Shown here: one piece after another, positions 44,087 through 55,600 of the stretch
Layout: every line of letters starts with the position of its first letter
How positions within the stretch are numbered: the first letter of the stretch is position 1
Origin: Ornithinimicrobium humiphilum
GTDB taxonomy: Bacteria; Actinomycetota; Actinomycetes; Actinomycetales; Dermatophilaceae
DNA: 64,000 nucleotides
Direction of reading: 5' to 3'
Assembly (NCBI RefSeq): GCF_006716885.1
Contig: NZ_VFPU01000001.1
Coordinates: forward strand, 310,001 to 374,000
Position numbers and translations under genes: made by a program
The notes under the pieces: generated by a model
Told to the model about the DNA's origin: nothing
Database searches by the model: none
Seen by the model: the letters and a program-made list of their open reading frames with translations, nothing else

Positions 44087-45073
44087 GTGATTCCTCAACC
44101 AGCGACCTTCGACCTGGGGGACGAGGCGGTGCTGCTCTACCGGCACGTGCTGCGCAGCCTTCCCGGCACCGTAGCCGACCACGCCGAGGCGGTGGGCTGG
44201 TCGCCCCGGCACACCGAGGAGACCCTGACCCAGCTCGAGCGGCTGGGGCTGGTCCGGCAGGCCGCCGACGGGACGGTCCGGGTCGACGACCCGCGCGCGA
44301 CCGTGGGGCGCCTGCTCGACAGCGAGGAGGTCGAGCTCGACAGCCGTCGCCGCCGCCTGCTGGAGCTGCGGGAGACGCTCGCGGCCTTCGAGTACGACTA
44401 CCGGCGTGGGCTCCAGCTCTCGGGCCCGCGCACGCCCCCGTGGGAGCGGGTCGCGCCGTCCGAGGCGGGTGCCGCCGTCGACCTGCTGCTGCGCACCTCG
44501 GACGGGCCGTTGCTCCAGGTCATCCGCTACATCGAGTACGGCCCCGGCCACGACGAGGAGGTCCAGCGACAGCGTCGGCGCTGGATCGCCGAGGGGCGCG
44601 GTGCCCGCACGGTCTTCTCCCAGCACGTGCTGGAGAGCCCGCGCTGGGCGGCCTTTGCCGAGGCCCGGGCCGTCGGCGGCGAGCAGCAGCGCTTCCTTCC
44701 CATGGACTCCATCCCCCGCAGCTTCGGGGTCTTCGGTCGCAGCGGGGTCGTCCTGCCCACCGGCGGGGTGGACGAGGACTACCTCCTGGTGCGCGAGCCG
44801 GTGCTGATCGACGCCTTCACGGTGCTCTTCGAGGAGCTCTGGCGCCGGGCCGAGCCGGCTCTCGGCCAGGACGCCTCGGAGGGGGAGATCCGCCTCCTGG
44901 AGCTGCTCGCCCTGGGTTTCAAGGACGAGGCGATCGCCCGTCAGCTGGGCCTCTCGCTGCGCACCGTGCGGCGCCGGATCGCCGCCCTCATGGAGGAGCA
45001 CGCCGCCGACACGCGCTACCAGCTGGGGCTGGCCGTGGGACGGCTGGGTCTGCTCGACCGCGGACGACGTTAG
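44087..45073 (+). CDS. hybrid transcriptional regulator: TrmB-like winged helix plus LuxR-type HTH (copy 1)
   Basis: A 328-residue regulator. Residues about 8-85 form a winged helix of the TrmB/ArsR kind ([28 protein letters not shown] then [17 protein letters not shown]). A coiled stretch follows, then a central alpha/beta region without a named family, and a C-terminal LuxR-like helix-turn-helix (about 265-320: [38 protein letters not shown]). The signal sensed is unknown. The same layout occurs in the protein at 55601. It lies between fba-DUF3151 and purA, and its stop codon overlaps the purA promoter. Leaderless start. Confidence 0.8.
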   Translation: MIPQPATFDLGDEAVLLYRHVLRSLPGTVADHAEAVGWSPRHTEETLTQLERLGLVRQAADGTVRVDDPRATVGRLLDSEEVELDSRRRRLLELRETLAAFEYDYRRGLQLSGPRTPPWERVAPSEAGAAVDLLLRTSDGPLLQVIRYIEYGPGHDEEVQRQRRRWIAEGRGARTVFSQHVLESPRWAAFAEARAVGGEQQRFLPMDSIPRSFGVFGRSGVVLPTGGVDEDYLLVREPVLIDAFTVLFEELWRRAEPALGQDASEGEIRLLELLALGFKDEAIARQLGLSLRTVRRRIAALMEEHAADTRYQLGLAVGRLGLLDRGRR

Positions 45074-45076
45074 GCT
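45071..45076 (+). promoter_or_regulatory. -10 box TAGGCT of purA
   Basis: TAGGCT overlaps the TAG stop of the regulator. The start site near 45083 leaves a leader of about 32 bases with GAAAGGT before ATG 45115. Confidence 0.5.
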
Positions 45077-45114
45077 GGGGGGACAAGCCGGTTGCCGTAG
45101 CGAAAGGTCAGCGA

Positions 45115-46413
<1,299 letters not shown>

Positions 46414-46439
46414 CCAGCGCCCCCCCGGGCCCGGCGGGG

Positions 46440-47096
46440 TCAGCCCGACCCGCCGGCCTCCCGGGCGGCCGCCGCGGCCCGGGCGACCCACGCCGGGACC
46501 TCGCCGTAGCGCTGCGGCGGCACCAGTTGCCCGGCCGCGCTGTCCTGGACCAGCTGCTGCAGCCGCCGCTGCCGGGTCGTCTCCTGCTTGGCGTCGTGCA
46601 GCCAGACCGCCACCACCCGGCGGTAGCCCGCCGTGGCCGCCGCCCAGAACGCCGCGGCGGCCGGGACGGCCTCCAGGGCGGCGAGCTCGTCCGGCGCCAG
46701 CTCCTCCGGGCCGTAGGAGTAGCCGGTGCGCTCGCGTCGGGCCTCGAAGACCACCAGGCCCTCGGGCCGCATCAGGCCCTGGGCCTGCAGCCGCTCGACG
46801 TGCGCGACGTTGACGGCGCTCCAGCGGCTCCCGGGCCGGCGGGGCGTCCACCGCTGGCGGCGCGCGTCGTCGTCGATGCGCTGGCTGACGGAGTCGATCC
46901 ACCCGAAGCAGAGCGCGACCGGCACCGCCTCCTCCCAGGTCAGTCCCCGGACCGGCACGTGCTTCTTCCAGAGCCCCATCCACAGCTCGTCGGCGGTGGC
47001 GTGGTGCTCCTCCAGCCAGGCGCGGAAGGCGTCGGGGCCGGAGAAGAAGATCGCGGGACGCTCCGGCGTGCCTCCCTCGACCCAGCCGACGGTCAT
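46440..47096 (-). CDS. YdeI/OmpD-associated family protein
   Basis: A 218-residue protein of the YdeI/OmpD-associated family. AFRAWLEEHHATADELWMGLWKKHVP is the family opening, ALCFGWIDSVSQRIDDDARRQRWTPRRPGSRWS (in parts) the core with FGWID, and YRRVVAVWLHDAKQETTRQRRL the conserved end with DAKQETTRQRR. Function unknown; some members are linked to antimicrobial peptide tolerance. The ATG at 47096 overlaps the stop of the upstream flavoprotein gene by 4 bases, so they are one operon. Confidence 0.88.
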   Translation of the reverse strand: MTVGWVEGGTPERPAIFFSGPDAFRAWLEEHHATADELWMGLWKKHVPVRGLTWEEAVPVALCFGWIDSVSQRIDDDARRQRWTPRRPGSRWSAVNVAHVERLQAQGLMRPEGLVVFEARRERTGYSYGPEELAPDELAALEAVPAAAAFWAAATAGYRRVVAVWLHDAKQETTRQRRLQQLVQDSAAGQLVPPQRYGEVPAWVARAAAAAREAGGSG

Positions 47097-47620
47097 GCGG
47101 ACGACGGAAAGCTGAAGCGTGTGCAGTCGTTCGGGAAGTCGAACCACGCGAGCACCCGGCCCGGCGTGATCACGCGCAGGCCGCCGCCGTCCTCGCCCGC
47201 CCACGAGTCGGGCGCCGGCGTGTAGCCGGCCGCGGCGTACTTGCCGAAGGCCTCGGACAACCGTCCGCCCAGGTCGTCGGGGTCGACACGGGTGGCGTGC
47301 GACTCGCCCTCGACGATCACCACCTCGGTGCCGCTCTCCAGCGTGAGCGTGACGGCCGGGTTGTGCTCCACGTTGCGGGTGTGCCGGGTCGTCGGCGCAC
47401 CGTCGTACCAGAACCGGCCGTCGAACCAGACGCCCCAGCGGGGCACGGAGTGCGGCCGCCCGTCCGGCCGCACGCTGGAGATCCAGTAGTGCTGCGCGTC
47501 GCGCAGCCGTGGCTCGACCTGATCCCAGGTCAGGAGACCGTCGGTGGTCTCCGGGAGGCCGTAGCCCTCGGGGAACTCGGGCCGGCTCGACGTCGGTGTC
47601 GCTCTCGGTGTCGTCTCCAT
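47093..47620 (-). CDS. pyridoxamine 5'-phosphate oxidase-family (split beta-barrel) protein
   Basis: A 175-residue PNPOx-like protein. The barrel is marked by AQHYWISSVRPDGRPHSVPRWGVWFDGRFWYDGAPTTRHTRNVEHNPAVTLTLESG (pieces: ISSVRPDGRPHSVP, RWGVWFDGRFWYD, TRHTRNVEHNP). Such proteins bind FMN, F420 or haem; which one cannot be seen. TACGGT six bases ahead of ATG 47620 on the minus strand gives a leaderless start. Co-transcribed with the YdeI-type gene; divergent from the AraC gene. Confidence 0.85.
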   Translation of the reverse strand: METTPRATPTSSRPEFPEGYGLPETTDGLLTWDQVEPRLRDAQHYWISSVRPDGRPHSVPRWGVWFDGRFWYDGAPTTRHTRNVEHNPAVTLTLESGTEVVIVEGESHATRVDPDDLGGRLSEAFGKYAAAGYTPAPDSWAGEDGGGLRVITPGRVLAWFDFPNDCTRFSFPSSA

Positions 47621-47626
47621 CCCTCG

Positions 47627-47632
47627 ACCGTA
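47627..47632 (-). promoter_or_regulatory. -10 box TACGGT, leaderless flavoprotein gene
   Basis: On the minus strand TACGGT is followed by six bases and ATG 47620. The divergent AraC gene starts 66 bases away, so operators here could serve both. Confidence 0.5.
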
Positions 47633-47686
47633 GACCCGGGGACCGACACCGTGGGAGACCTGCGCAGGACCCGACCGGATGACATC

Positions 47687-48139
47687 ATGCATCGGGTGGC
47701 ACCCCGACCGCCGACCGAGCAACGGCTGCGGGACCTGGCGGCCCTGCGTCGGGTCCGCGACCGCATCGACCGCGACTACGCCCAGCCGCTCGACGTGCCC
47801 GCGCTGGCGCGCGAGGTGCACATGTCCGCGGGTCACCTGTCACGGCAGTTCCGGGAGGCCTACGGCGAGTCGCCCTACTCCTACCTCATGACCCGTCGCA
47901 TCGAACGCGCGATGACGCTCCTGCGCCGCGGCGACCTCAGCGTCACGGACATCTGCTTCGAGGTCGGTTTCTCCTCCCTCGGCACCTTCAGCACCCGCTT
48001 CTCCGAGCTCGTGGGCATGCCCCCGAGCGTCTACCGGCGCGACGCCGAGCTGCTCTCCATACCCCCGTGCGTGACGAAGCGGGTCACCCGACCGATCAGG
48101 AATCGAGAAGCGCCGCTGCCGACCACACGCCTACCGTGA
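47687..48139 (+). CDS. AraC-family regulator, short form (DNA-binding domain only)
   Basis: A 150-residue protein made of little more than two helix-turn-helix units: VPALAREVHMSAGHLSRQFREAYGESPYSYL (about 37-67, in parts) and LSVTDICFEVGFSSLGTFSTRFSELVGMPPSVYRR (about 84-118), the canonical AraC signature. No ligand-binding domain. It ends with a basic tail. The VOC gene begins almost at its stop (48145), and short AraC genes beside VOC genes are a common pair, so it probably controls that enzyme. The VOC gene may also have its own leaderless promoter. Confidence 0.9.
   Translation: MHRVAPRPPTEQRLRDLAALRRVRDRIDRDYAQPLDVPALAREVHMSAGHLSRQFREAYGESPYSYLMTRRIERAMTLLRRGDLSVTDICFEVGFSSLGTFSTRFSELVGMPPSVYRRDAELLSIPPCVTKRVTRPIRNREAPLPTTRLP
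48132..48137 (+). promoter_or_regulatory. -10 box TACCGT, leaderless VOC gene
   Basis: TACCGT lies inside the last codons of the AraC gene, seven bases before ATG 48145. The start choice for the VOC gene rests partly on this box. Confidence 0.5.
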
Positions 48140-48144
48140 TCGAC

Positions 48145-48552
48145 ATGGACATCACGATCTCCTCGAGCTTCCTGCCCGCCGACGACCCGGAGGCCTCGCT
48201 GGCGTTCTACCGCGACGTCCTCGGCTTCGAGGTCCGCGGCGACGTCGGCCAGGGCACCATGCGCTGGATCACCGTCGGCCCGCCCAACCAGCCGCAGACC
48301 TCCATCGTGCTGCACCCGCCCGCGGTCGACCCGGGGATCAGTGAGGAGGAGCGCGCGGTCATCGCCGAGATGATGGCCAAGGGCACCTACGCCGGCATCA
48401 ACCTCGCGTCCACCGACCTGGACGCCCTCTTCGAGAAGGTCCAGGCCAGCGGCGCCGACATCATGCAGGAGCCGATGGACCAGGACTGGGGCGCCCGCGA
48501 CTTCGCGGTCCGCGACCCCGCCGGCAACTCGATCCGCATCCAGCAGGCCTGA
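48145..48552 (+). CDS. VOC-superfamily (glyoxalase-like) protein
   Basis: A 135-residue protein with two beta-alpha-beta-beta-beta units: SSSFLPADDPEASLAFYRDVLGFEVRGD at the start and GINLASTDLDALFEKVQASGADIMQEPMDQDWGARDFAVRDPAGNSIRI in the second half (described in parts). Metal ligand positions are partly filled (E of QEP, D of RDPAGN), so dioxygenase, glyoxalase or antibiotic-binding functions are all possible. Sits beside the AraC regulator that probably controls it. Confidence 0.88.
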   Translation: MDITISSSFLPADDPEASLAFYRDVLGFEVRGDVGQGTMRWITVGPPNQPQTSIVLHPPAVDPGISEEERAVIAEMMAKGTYAGINLASTDLDALFEKVQASGADIMQEPMDQDWGARDFAVRDPAGNSIRIQQA

Positions 48553-48575
48553 CTCTGACACGAGAGCAGACCCTC

Positions 48576-49001
48576 ATGGCAGAGACCACCACCCTGTCCG
48601 CGGCCGAGAAGAAGGCCATCAAGGAGCGAGCGGCCGAGCTCAAGGCGAGCCAGAAGAAGGACAAGCTCGAGCAGGCGGTGATGGCCAAGATCGCCGAGAT
48701 GCCCGAGGACGAGCAGGTTCTCGCCCGCAAGGTCCACGAGATCGTCAAGGAGGAGGCGCCGCACCTGACGGCGAAGACGTGGTACGGCATGCCCGCCTAC
48801 GCGAACGAGGCCGGCAAGATCGTCGTGTTCTTCCAGGGCGCCTCGAAGTTCGACGCGCGCTACTCCACGATCGGCTTCGACGAGGCGGCCAACCTGGACG
48901 AGGGCACCATGTGGCCCACCGGATGGGCGGTCACCCGCCTCGGCGACGCCGAGGAGAAGAAGCTCCGCGAGCTGGTGCGCCGGGCCGTCGCCACCGACTG
49001 A
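48576..49001 (+). CDS. DUF1801 family protein
   Basis: A 141-residue protein. The first 45 residues are Lys/Glu/Ala-rich helix (AEKKAIKERAAELKASQKKDK), and the rest carries the DUF1801 pattern VHEIVKEEAPHLTAKTWYGMPAYANEAGKIVVFFQGASK (in parts, KTWYGMPAY, GKIVVFFQGASK) and LRELVRRAV at the end. Function unproven; the family includes the YdhG-like frataxin-related fold. CTCATGG start at ATG 48576 follows 23 bases after the VOC stop, same direction. Confidence 0.85.
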   Translation: MAETTTLSAAEKKAIKERAAELKASQKKDKLEQAVMAKIAEMPEDEQVLARKVHEIVKEEAPHLTAKTWYGMPAYANEAGKIVVFFQGASKFDARYSTIGFDEAANLDEGTMWPTGWAVTRLGDAEEKKLRELVRRAVATD

Positions 49002-49018
49002 GGGGCCGGCGTGGCCCG

Positions 49019-52000
49019 TCAGCCCACCCACACCCTGGCGTTGCGGAACATCCGCAGCCAGGGGCTGGCCTCGTCGAGCGGCCCGGACGTCCACGACATC
49101 TGCACGTTGCGCTGCACCCGCTCGGGGTGCGGCATGAGCGCCGTGAACCGGCCGTCCGGGGTCGTCACCGCGGTGATGCCCTCGGGCGAGCCGTTGGGGT
49201 TGGCCGGATAGCTGGTCGCGACCTCGCCCGTGGTGGTGACGAAGCGCGCCGCCACCTGCACCGCGGACCGGTCGCCGCGGGCGTCGAAGTTGGCGAAGCC
49301 CTCGCCGTGCGCCACCGCGATCGGCAACCGGGAGCCCGCCATGCCGGTGAAGAAGACCGACGGGCTCTCGAGCACCTCGACCATCGAGAGGCGCGCCTCG
49401 TACTGCTCGCTGCGGTTGCGGGTGAAGCGGGGCCACGCGTCCGCCCCGGGGATGAGGTCGGCCAGCGCCGCGAACATCTGGCACCCGTTGCAGATGCCGA
49501 GGCCGAAGGTGTCGTCACGGGCGAAGAAGGTCGTGAAGCCCTCCAGCAGGCGCTCGTTGAAGAGCACCGAGCGGGCCCAGCCCTCGCCGGCCCCGAGCGT
49601 GTCGCCGTAGGAGAAACCGCCGCAGGCGACGAGGCCGACGACGTCGGCGAGGTCGAAGCGGCCCGCCTGCAGGTCGGTCATGTGCACGTCGTAGGTCTCG
49701 AAGCCGGCCCGGTCGAAGGCGAAGGCGGTCTCGACGTGGGAGTTGACCCCCTGCTCGCGCAGGATCGCCACCCGGGGCCGGGCCCCGAGGTTGACGTAGG
49801 GGGCCGCGACGTCCTCGCGCGGGTCGAAGGTCGGGCTGACCTGCAGGCCGGGGTCCCCGTCGGCGGCGAAGGCGGCGTGCTCCTCGTCGGCGCAGTCGGG
49901 GTTGTCGCGCAGCGCGCTGATGCGCCACGAGACCTCGTCCCACGCCTGCGCCAGCTCGCGCACAGGCTCCCCGAGCAGCGGCTCGCCGTCCACGAGCACG
50001 GTCACCCGGCGCTCGTCGGCCGTGCGGCCCACCGTCGTCGCGAGGTCGCCCAGTCCGTGCCGGCCCAGCACCTCCGTCACGGCGTCCACCCGGTCGAGCG
50101 GCACGCCGAGGACGACGCCGAGCTCCTCGGCGAAGAGCGCGGGCACCGAGCCCACCTCGAGCTCGACGCCCACGGCACCGGCGAAGGCCATCTCGCAGGC
50201 CGCCGCCCACAGGCCGCCGTCGGAGCGGTCGTGGTAGGCCGTGACCAGGTCGTGCTCGCGCAGCTCGGCCAGGGCGGCCGTGAGCACGACGAGGCGCTGC
50301 GGGTCGTCCAGGTCCGGGACGGTGCCGCCGAACTCGCCCCGCACCTGCGCCAGCACGGAGCCGCCGAGGCGGTCACGGCCGGCGCCGAGGTCCACGAGCA
50401 CGAGCGCGGAGCCGGGGAGCAGCTGCGGCGTCCAGGTGCCGCGCACGTCCGGCAGCGAGGCGAAGGCCGAGACGACGAGCGAGACGGGGGAGACGACCTG
50501 CCGGGTCGTGCCCTCCTCGTCGGCCCAGGTGGTGCGCATGGACAACGAGTCCTTGCCGACGGGGACGGAGACGCCCAGGGCGGGGCACAGCTCCATCGCG
50601 ACCGCGTGCACGGTGTCGTAGAGCGCGGCGTCCTCGCCCGGCTCGCCCGCGGCGGCCATCCAGTTGCAGGACAGCTTGACCCGGTCGAGGCCGAGCACCG
50701 GCGCCGCGAGCAGGTTGGTGAGCGCCTCGCCGACCGCCATCCGCCCGGACGCGGGCGCGTCGACGGCGGCGAGCGGCATACGCTCCCCGCTGGACATCGC
50801 CTGACCGGCCAGACCGACGAGGTCGGAGAGCGTGACGGCGACGTCGGCCACCGGCACCTGCCACGGGCCGACCATCTGGTCGCGGTGGCTCAGGCCGCCG
50901 ACGGTGCGGTCGGCGATGGTGACGAGGAAGCGCTTGGAGGCGACCGTCGGGTGGCGCAGCACGGCGTAGGCCGCGTCGCGCACGGCATCGGCGTGCAGGC
51001 CGGAGAGGTCCAGCTCGGGGGTGGCGCGGCGCAGGCGGGTGGCGTCGCGGGTCATGCGCGGGGGCTTGCCCAGGAGGACCTCCATCGGCATGTCGACCGC
51101 CTGCACCGGCGGCTCCTCCTGCTCGAGCACCAGCTGCGGCTCGCCGGTCGCGACACCGACCACGGCGTAGGGGCAGCGCTCCCGCTCGCAGAGCGCGGCG
51201 AAGGCCGGCAGCGCGTCGGGGTCGAGCGCCAGGACGTAGCGCTCCTGGCTCTCGTTGGACCAGATCTCCTTGGGCGCCAGGCCGGACTCCTCCAGCGGCA
51301 CCGCCGACAGGTCGAAGCGGGCGCCCAGCCCGGCGTCGTCGACGAGCTCGGGGAAGGCGTTGGACAGGCCACCCGCGCCGACGTCGTGGATGGCCAGCAC
51401 GGGGTTGTCCTCGCCCATCGCCGCGCACTGGAGGATGACCTCCTGCGCGCGCCGCTGCATCTCGGGGTTGCCGCGCTGCACCGAGTCGAAGTCGAGCTCG
51501 GCGGCGTTGACGCCGGAGGCCATCGAGCTGGCGGCGCCGCCGCCCATGCCGATGCGCATGCCCGGCCCGCCGATCTGCACCAGCAGGGTGCCCGGGGCGA
51601 AGCGGATCTTCTCGGTCTGCGAGGCGCTGATCGAGCCCAGGCCGCCGGCGCTCATGATCGGCTTGTGGTAGCCACGGCGGACGCCGTCGACCGTCTGCTC
51701 GTAGACCCGGAAGAAGCCGCCCAGGCCGGGGCGGCCGAACTCGTTGTTGAAGGCGGCGGCTCCGATCGGGCCCTCGAGCATGATGTCGAGCGGGCTGGCG
51801 ATGTGCTCGGGCCGGCCGTAGTCGTCGGCCTCCCACGGCTCGTCCGTGCCGGGCAGCCGCAGCGCCGACACCGCGAAGCCCGTCAGGCCGGCCTTGGGCG
51901 CGCTGCCGCGGCCGGTCGCGCCCTCGTCGCGGATCTCGCCGCCCGCGCCGGTGGCCGCCCCCGCGAACGGGGAGATCGCCGTCGGGTGGTTGTGGGTCTC

Positions 52001-52933
52001 CACCTTCATGAGGACGTGGACGTCCTCCTCGCGGGCGGTCCAGCGGCCCGGGCCGGCCGGGAGCTCGGGGGTGCCGGGGTCGACCCGCTCGGGCAGCCAG
52101 CGGGTGATGCGGCCGCCCTCGATGACGGAGGCGTTGTCCTTGTAGGCGACGACCGTGCCCTGCGGGTTGCTGGCCTCGGTGTGGCGGATCATCCCGAAGA
52201 GCGAGCGCGGCTGGGCCTCGCCGTCGAGGATGAAGTCGGCGTTGAAGATCTTGTGCCGGCAGTGCTCGGAGTTGGCCTGCGCGAACATCGTCAGCTCGAC
52301 GTCGGTGGGATTGCGGCCCAGACCGGTGAAGGCCTCGACGAGGTAGTCGATCTCGTCCGGTGCCAGGGCCAGGCCCCAGGCGGCGTCGGCCTCGACGAGC
52401 GCCTCGCGCCCGCGGCCCAGCACGTCGACCTGCTCCATCGGCGCGGCCTCGCGCTCGGCGAAGAGCACCGCGGCCTCCTCGCGGGTGGCGAGCACGGTCT
52501 CGGTCATCCGGTCGTGGAGCACGCGGGCGCAGCGCTGCCAGGTCTCCTCGTCCAGGCCGGTGCCGGGGGCCAGCGCGAGGGTGTACTCGGTGACCCGCTC
52601 GACCCGGTGGATGTCGATCCCGCAGTTGTGGACGATGTCGGTCGCCTTGCTGGCCCACGGCGAGATGGTGCCCAGGCGCGGGGCGACGACGACGAGCACG
52701 CCCGCGTCGGTCGGCCCGGTCCACGGGTCGCCGTAGGTGAGGAGCGCGCCGAGCCGCTCCAGGTCGCCGGCCGGCAGCTCCGCGTCGGCGGCCACCCAGT
52801 GCACGTGGCGCGCGGACACGCCGGTGACCTGGTCGGCCACGTCCTGCAGGCGGCGCAGCAGCGCCCGCGCCCGGAAGTCGGAGAGGGCCGACCCGCCCGC
52901 GAACGTCGTCAGCCAGTAGTCGTGGACGGCCAT
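49019..52933 (-). CDS. purL: phosphoribosylformylglycinamidine synthase, large single-chain type
   Basis: A 1304-residue enzyme making FGAM from FGAR, glutamine and ATP. It holds a PurS-like N-terminal domain, the synthase domains with [20 protein letters not shown] and [13 protein letters not shown], and a C-terminal glutaminase with catalytic Cys in LGICNGCQM and the His/Glu pair of PHPE near the end. This is the proteobacterial/bifidobacterial organisation; most actinobacteria use separate PurS, PurQ and small PurL. ATG 52933 follows AAGGAGAC, 14 bases after the purD-purC stop, so they form an operon. Ends tail to tail with the DUF1801 gene. Confidence 0.97.
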   Translation of the reverse strand: MAVHDYWLTTFAGGSALSDFRARALLRRLQDVADQVTGVSARHVHWVAADAELPAGDLERLGALLTYGDPWTGPTDAGVLVVVAPRLGTISPWASKATDIVHNCGIDIHRVERVTEYTLALAPGTGLDEETWQRCARVLHDRMTETVLATREEAAVLFAEREAAPMEQVDVLGRGREALVEADAAWGLALAPDEIDYLVEAFTGLGRNPTDVELTMFAQANSEHCRHKIFNADFILDGEAQPRSLFGMIRHTEASNPQGTVVAYKDNASVIEGGRITRWLPERVDPGTPELPAGPGRWTAREEDVHVLMKVETHNHPTAISPFAGAATGAGGEIRDEGATGRGSAPKAGLTGFAVSALRLPGTDEPWEADDYGRPEHIASPLDIMLEGPIGAAAFNNEFGRPGLGGFFRVYEQTVDGVRRGYHKPIMSAGGLGSISASQTEKIRFAPGTLLVQIGGPGMRIGMGGGAASSMASGVNAAELDFDSVQRGNPEMQRRAQEVILQCAAMGEDNPVLAIHDVGAGGLSNAFPELVDDAGLGARFDLSAVPLEESGLAPKEIWSNESQERYVLALDPDALPAFAALCERERCPYAVVGVATGEPQLVLEQEEPPVQAVDMPMEVLLGKPPRMTRDATRLRRATPELDLSGLHADAVRDAAYAVLRHPTVASKRFLVTIADRTVGGLSHRDQMVGPWQVPVADVAVTLSDLVGLAGQAMSSGERMPLAAVDAPASGRMAVGEALTNLLAAPVLGLDRVKLSCNWMAAAGEPGEDAALYDTVHAVAMELCPALGVSVPVGKDSLSMRTTWADEEGTTRQVVSPVSLVVSAFASLPDVRGTWTPQLLPGSALVLVDLGAGRDRLGGSVLAQVRGEFGGTVPDLDDPQRLVVLTAALAELREHDLVTAYHDRSDGGLWAAACEMAFAGAVGVELEVGSVPALFAEELGVVLGVPLDRVDAVTEVLGRHGLGDLATTVGRTADERRVTVLVDGEPLLGEPVRELAQAWDEVSWRISALRDNPDCADEEHAAFAADGDPGLQVSPTFDPREDVAAPYVNLGARPRVAILREQGVNSHVETAFAFDRAGFETYDVHMTDLQAGRFDLADVVGLVACGGFSYGDTLGAGEGWARSVLFNERLLEGFTTFFARDDTFGLGICNGCQMFAALADLIPGADAWPRFTRNRSEQYEARLSMVEVLESPSVFFTGMAGSRLPIAVAHGEGFANFDARGDRSAVQVAARFVTTTGEVATSYPANPNGSPEGITAVTTPDGRFTALMPHPERVQRNVQMSWTSGPLDEASPWLRMFRNARVWVG

Positions 52934-52947
52934 CGGGGCAGTCTCCT

Positions 52948-55251
52948 TCAGGAGGCGGAGGGAGAGGGAACGGTGAACGGCTGGCCGGTGAGGTTCTCGT
53001 AGGCCTCGACGTAGCGGGCCCGGGTGAGCTCCACCACCTCGTCCGGCAGGGCTGGCGGGGGCGTGTCGGAGGCCCGGTCCCAGCCGCTGGCGGGCGAGGT
53101 CAGCCAGTCGCGGAGCACCTGCTTGTCGTAGGACGTCTGCGGGCGGCCGGGCTCCCACTCGCTGGCGCGCCAGAAGCGCGAGGAGTCGGGGGTGAGCACC
53201 TCGTCGGCCAGGACGACGTCGACGACGTCCGGGTCGACCGCGGCCCAGTCGACCTCGCCCTCGAGCGCCTGCTCGACGGAGATGCCGAGGGCCTCGGCGA
53301 GCTGGGCGGGGTCGACGCCGAACTCTACCTTGGTGTCGGCGATGAGGATGCCGCGCTGGCCGGCGATCTCGTTGCCGTGCTGCAGGATCGTCACCGTCAG
53401 GTCGCGCAGCCGCTCGGCCAGCCGTGGCCCGACGATCTCCACGACCTGCTCGTAGGAGATCGGCTGGTCGTGCTCGCCGACCGGGGCCTTGGTGCTCGGG
53501 GTGAAGATCGGGGCGGGCAGCCGGGAGCCGTCGCTGAGGCCTTCCGGCAGGCGCACGCCGGAGACCGAGCGGGTGGCGGCATACTCCGCCAGGCCGCCGC
53601 CGGTGAGGAAGGCACGGGCGACGCACTCGACCGGGAGCATCCGCAGCCGGCGCACGTAGATCGCGCGCCCGGCGACCTCGGCCGGCACGTCGGTGGAGAC
53701 CACGTGGTGGGGGAGGTCGAGGACGTCGGCGAGCTGGTCGATCCACCACAGCGAGAGCTGGGTGAGGACCGTCCCCTTGTCGGGGATCGGGGTGTCCAGG
53801 ACGTGGTCGTAGGCGCTGATCCGGTCGGAGGCGACGAGCAGCAGCCGCGAGGCGTCGCGCTCGCCGGTCGCGGGGTCGAGCGGGGCGTAGAGGCCCCGCA
53901 CCTTGCCGGTGTAGACGAGCTCGTGGCCGGGCAGCTCCACGGGTACCTCCGGGGTCTTGGTGTCTGGGGCCGGGCGGGAGGGCACGTGCACACGGCCCTC
54001 CGCGGCGGCCAGGGCGATGTCGGTGCGCGCGTGCGAGCCGGCGAGGTGGAGGCGGTCCGCCGCGGCGTAGGCGCGCTCGCGGGCGGCGACGAGGTCGTCG
54101 CCGAGGGCCACGACGCTGAGCACGCGCCCGCCCGAGGAGACCAGCCGGCCGTCGACCTCGCGCGTGCCGGCCTGGAGGACGTGCACGCCCTCGACGGCCT
54201 CGGCCTCCTCGAGCCCGGTGATCTCGTCACCGGTCCGGGGCGAGGCGGGATAGCCGTCGGCGGCCACCACGACCGTCACGCTGCTCTGCTCGGACCACCG
54301 CAGCGGCGCGAGCTCGGCCAGCCGGCCCTGGGCCGCGGCCATGAGGACGCCCGCGAGCGGGGTGCGCAGGCGGGCGAGGACGGACTGGGTCTCGGGGTCG
54401 CCGAAGCGGGCGTTGAACTCGACCACGCGGGGGCCCTCGGCGCAGAGCGCGAGCCCGACGTAGAGGACGCCGGTGAAGGGCGTGCCGCGGCGGGCCATCT
54501 CCTCGACGGTCGGCTGGGCGACGGTCGCGACGACCTCCTCGACGAGGCCCGCGGGCGCCCAGGAGAGCGGGGTGTAGGCGCCCATGCCGCCGGTGTTGGG
54601 GCCCTCGTCGCCGTCACCGACCCGCTTGAAGTCCTGGGCGGGAGCGAGCGGCACCACGGTGCTGCCGTCGGCGAGGCAGAAGAGCGAGACCTCGGGGCCG
54701 TCGAGGTAGTCCTCGACGACGACCTGCCCGCCCTCGCCGGACAGGCAGGCAGCGGCATGCTCCAGCGCGGCGTCGCGGTCGTCGGTCACGACGACGCCCT
54801 TGCCGGCGGCGAGGCCGTCCTCCTTGACGACGTAGGGGGCTCCCGTGACGTCGAGGGCGGCCCGGACCTGGTCGAGGTCGGTGCACACGTGGGCGGCGGC
54901 GGTCGGCACGCCGGCGGCGGCCATGACCTCCTTGGCGAAGGCCTTGCTGCCCTCCAGCCGGGCGGCGGCGGCCGTCGGGCCGAAGCAGGCGATCCCGGCC
55001 GCGGCGAGCGCGTCGGCGACACCGGCCACGAGGGGCGCCTCCGGGCCGACGACCACGAGGTCGACGCCCAGCGAGCGGGCCAGCTCGGTCACGGCGGTGG
55101 GGTCGGCGGGATCGCCGGGCAGGCAGCGGGCGACCGCGGCGATGCCGGGGTTGCCGGGCAGTGCCGTCAGCTTCTCGACGTCGGGGTCGGCGGCGAGCGA
55201 GCGGGCCAGGGCGTGCTCCCGGGCACCGGAACCGAGCAGGAGGACCTTCAC
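52948..55251 (-). CDS. bifunctional PurD-PurC: phosphoribosylamine-glycine ligase fused to SAICAR synthase
   Basis: A single 767-residue reading frame without interruption. Residues 1-425 are PurD (ATP-grasp): [46 protein letters not shown] linker rich in Pro/Thr (about 428-442) leads to PurC (about 445-767): [46 protein letters not shown] and PDSSRFW. The protein would catalyse two non-adjacent steps, glycine ligation and SAICAR formation. GTG 55251 opens directly with the first PurD strand, and TAGGCT 8 bases ahead suggests a leaderless start. purL follows after 14 bases. Confidence 0.95.
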   Translation of the reverse strand: MKVLLLGSGAREHALARSLAADPDVEKLTALPGNPGIAAVARCLPGDPADPTAVTELARSLGVDLVVVGPEAPLVAGVADALAAAGIACFGPTAAAARLEGSKAFAKEVMAAAGVPTAAAHVCTDLDQVRAALDVTGAPYVVKEDGLAAGKGVVVTDDRDAALEHAAACLSGEGGQVVVEDYLDGPEVSLFCLADGSTVVPLAPAQDFKRVGDGDEGPNTGGMGAYTPLSWAPAGLVEEVVATVAQPTVEEMARRGTPFTGVLYVGLALCAEGPRVVEFNARFGDPETQSVLARLRTPLAGVLMAAAQGRLAELAPLRWSEQSSVTVVVAADGYPASPRTGDEITGLEEAEAVEGVHVLQAGTREVDGRLVSSGGRVLSVVALGDDLVAARERAYAAADRLHLAGSHARTDIALAAAEGRVHVPSRPAPDTKTPEVPVELPGHELVYTGKVRGLYAPLDPATGERDASRLLLVASDRISAYDHVLDTPIPDKGTVLTQLSLWWIDQLADVLDLPHHVVSTDVPAEVAGRAIYVRRLRMLPVECVARAFLTGGGLAEYAATRSVSGVRLPEGLSDGSRLPAPIFTPSTKAPVGEHDQPISYEQVVEIVGPRLAERLRDLTVTILQHGNEIAGQRGILIADTKVEFGVDPAQLAEALGISVEQALEGEVDWAAVDPDVVDVVLADEVLTPDSSRFWRASEWEPGRPQTSYDKQVLRDWLTSPASGWDRASDTPPPALPDEVVELTRARYVEAYENLTGQPFTVPSPSAS

Positions 55252-55259
55252 GCCGGTCG

Positions 55260-55265
55260 AGCCTA
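55260..55265 (-). promoter_or_regulatory. -10 box TAGGCT, leaderless purDC-purL operon
   Basis: On the minus strand TAGGCT is followed by eight bases and GTG 55251. No leader long enough for attenuation results, so the hairpin at 55392-55435 is upstream of the message if this is the only promoter. Confidence 0.45.
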
Positions 55266-55391
55266 CCGGCGCGCGCTGGGTGCCTCTGCCGCGGACAGGG
55301 GGTGGTGCACACCTGCAGGCGGGGCGGGGGCGACGGTCGGCGGGGCGGGCCGACGGCCGCGGCGCCGCAGGAGGGCCCCGAGGGCAAAGAA

Positions 55392-55435
55392 GTGGCCCTC
55401 CTGGAAGGCAGGGGGGTAACTCCCAGGAGGGCCAC
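55392..55435. terminator. orphan 13-bp hairpin between two divergent genes
   Basis: GTGGCCCTCCTGG (55392-55404) pairs with CCAGGAGGGCCAC (55423-55435), 13 perfect pairs and an 18-base loop. The flanking genes run away from it, so no known gene ends here. The 337-base gap (55252-55588) otherwise holds the purDC promoter, a spaced GTGACA / TGTCAC repeat near 55522-55546 and the promoter of the regulator; I see no open gene. Confidence 0.5.
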
Positions 55436-55600
55436 GTCACAGGGCAGGGTCTGCCAGGCTGATGGGGGGCTGCCCGGCGACTCGCACGGTCCCTGCGCCG
55501 ACCGAGGTCGGTCCCCTCAGAGTGACACACGGTGGCGGGGATGTCACGTCGTGCTCTGACGGGTTCGCGACATTGACGGAAATCCGCCATGATGTGCGCC

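Noticed and set aside
48779..53002. Very long plus-strand frame opposite purL
   Set aside because: Translation is Arg/Gly/Val/His-rich without any domain, while the opposite strand encodes a complete PurL. It is a shadow of GC-biased third positions.
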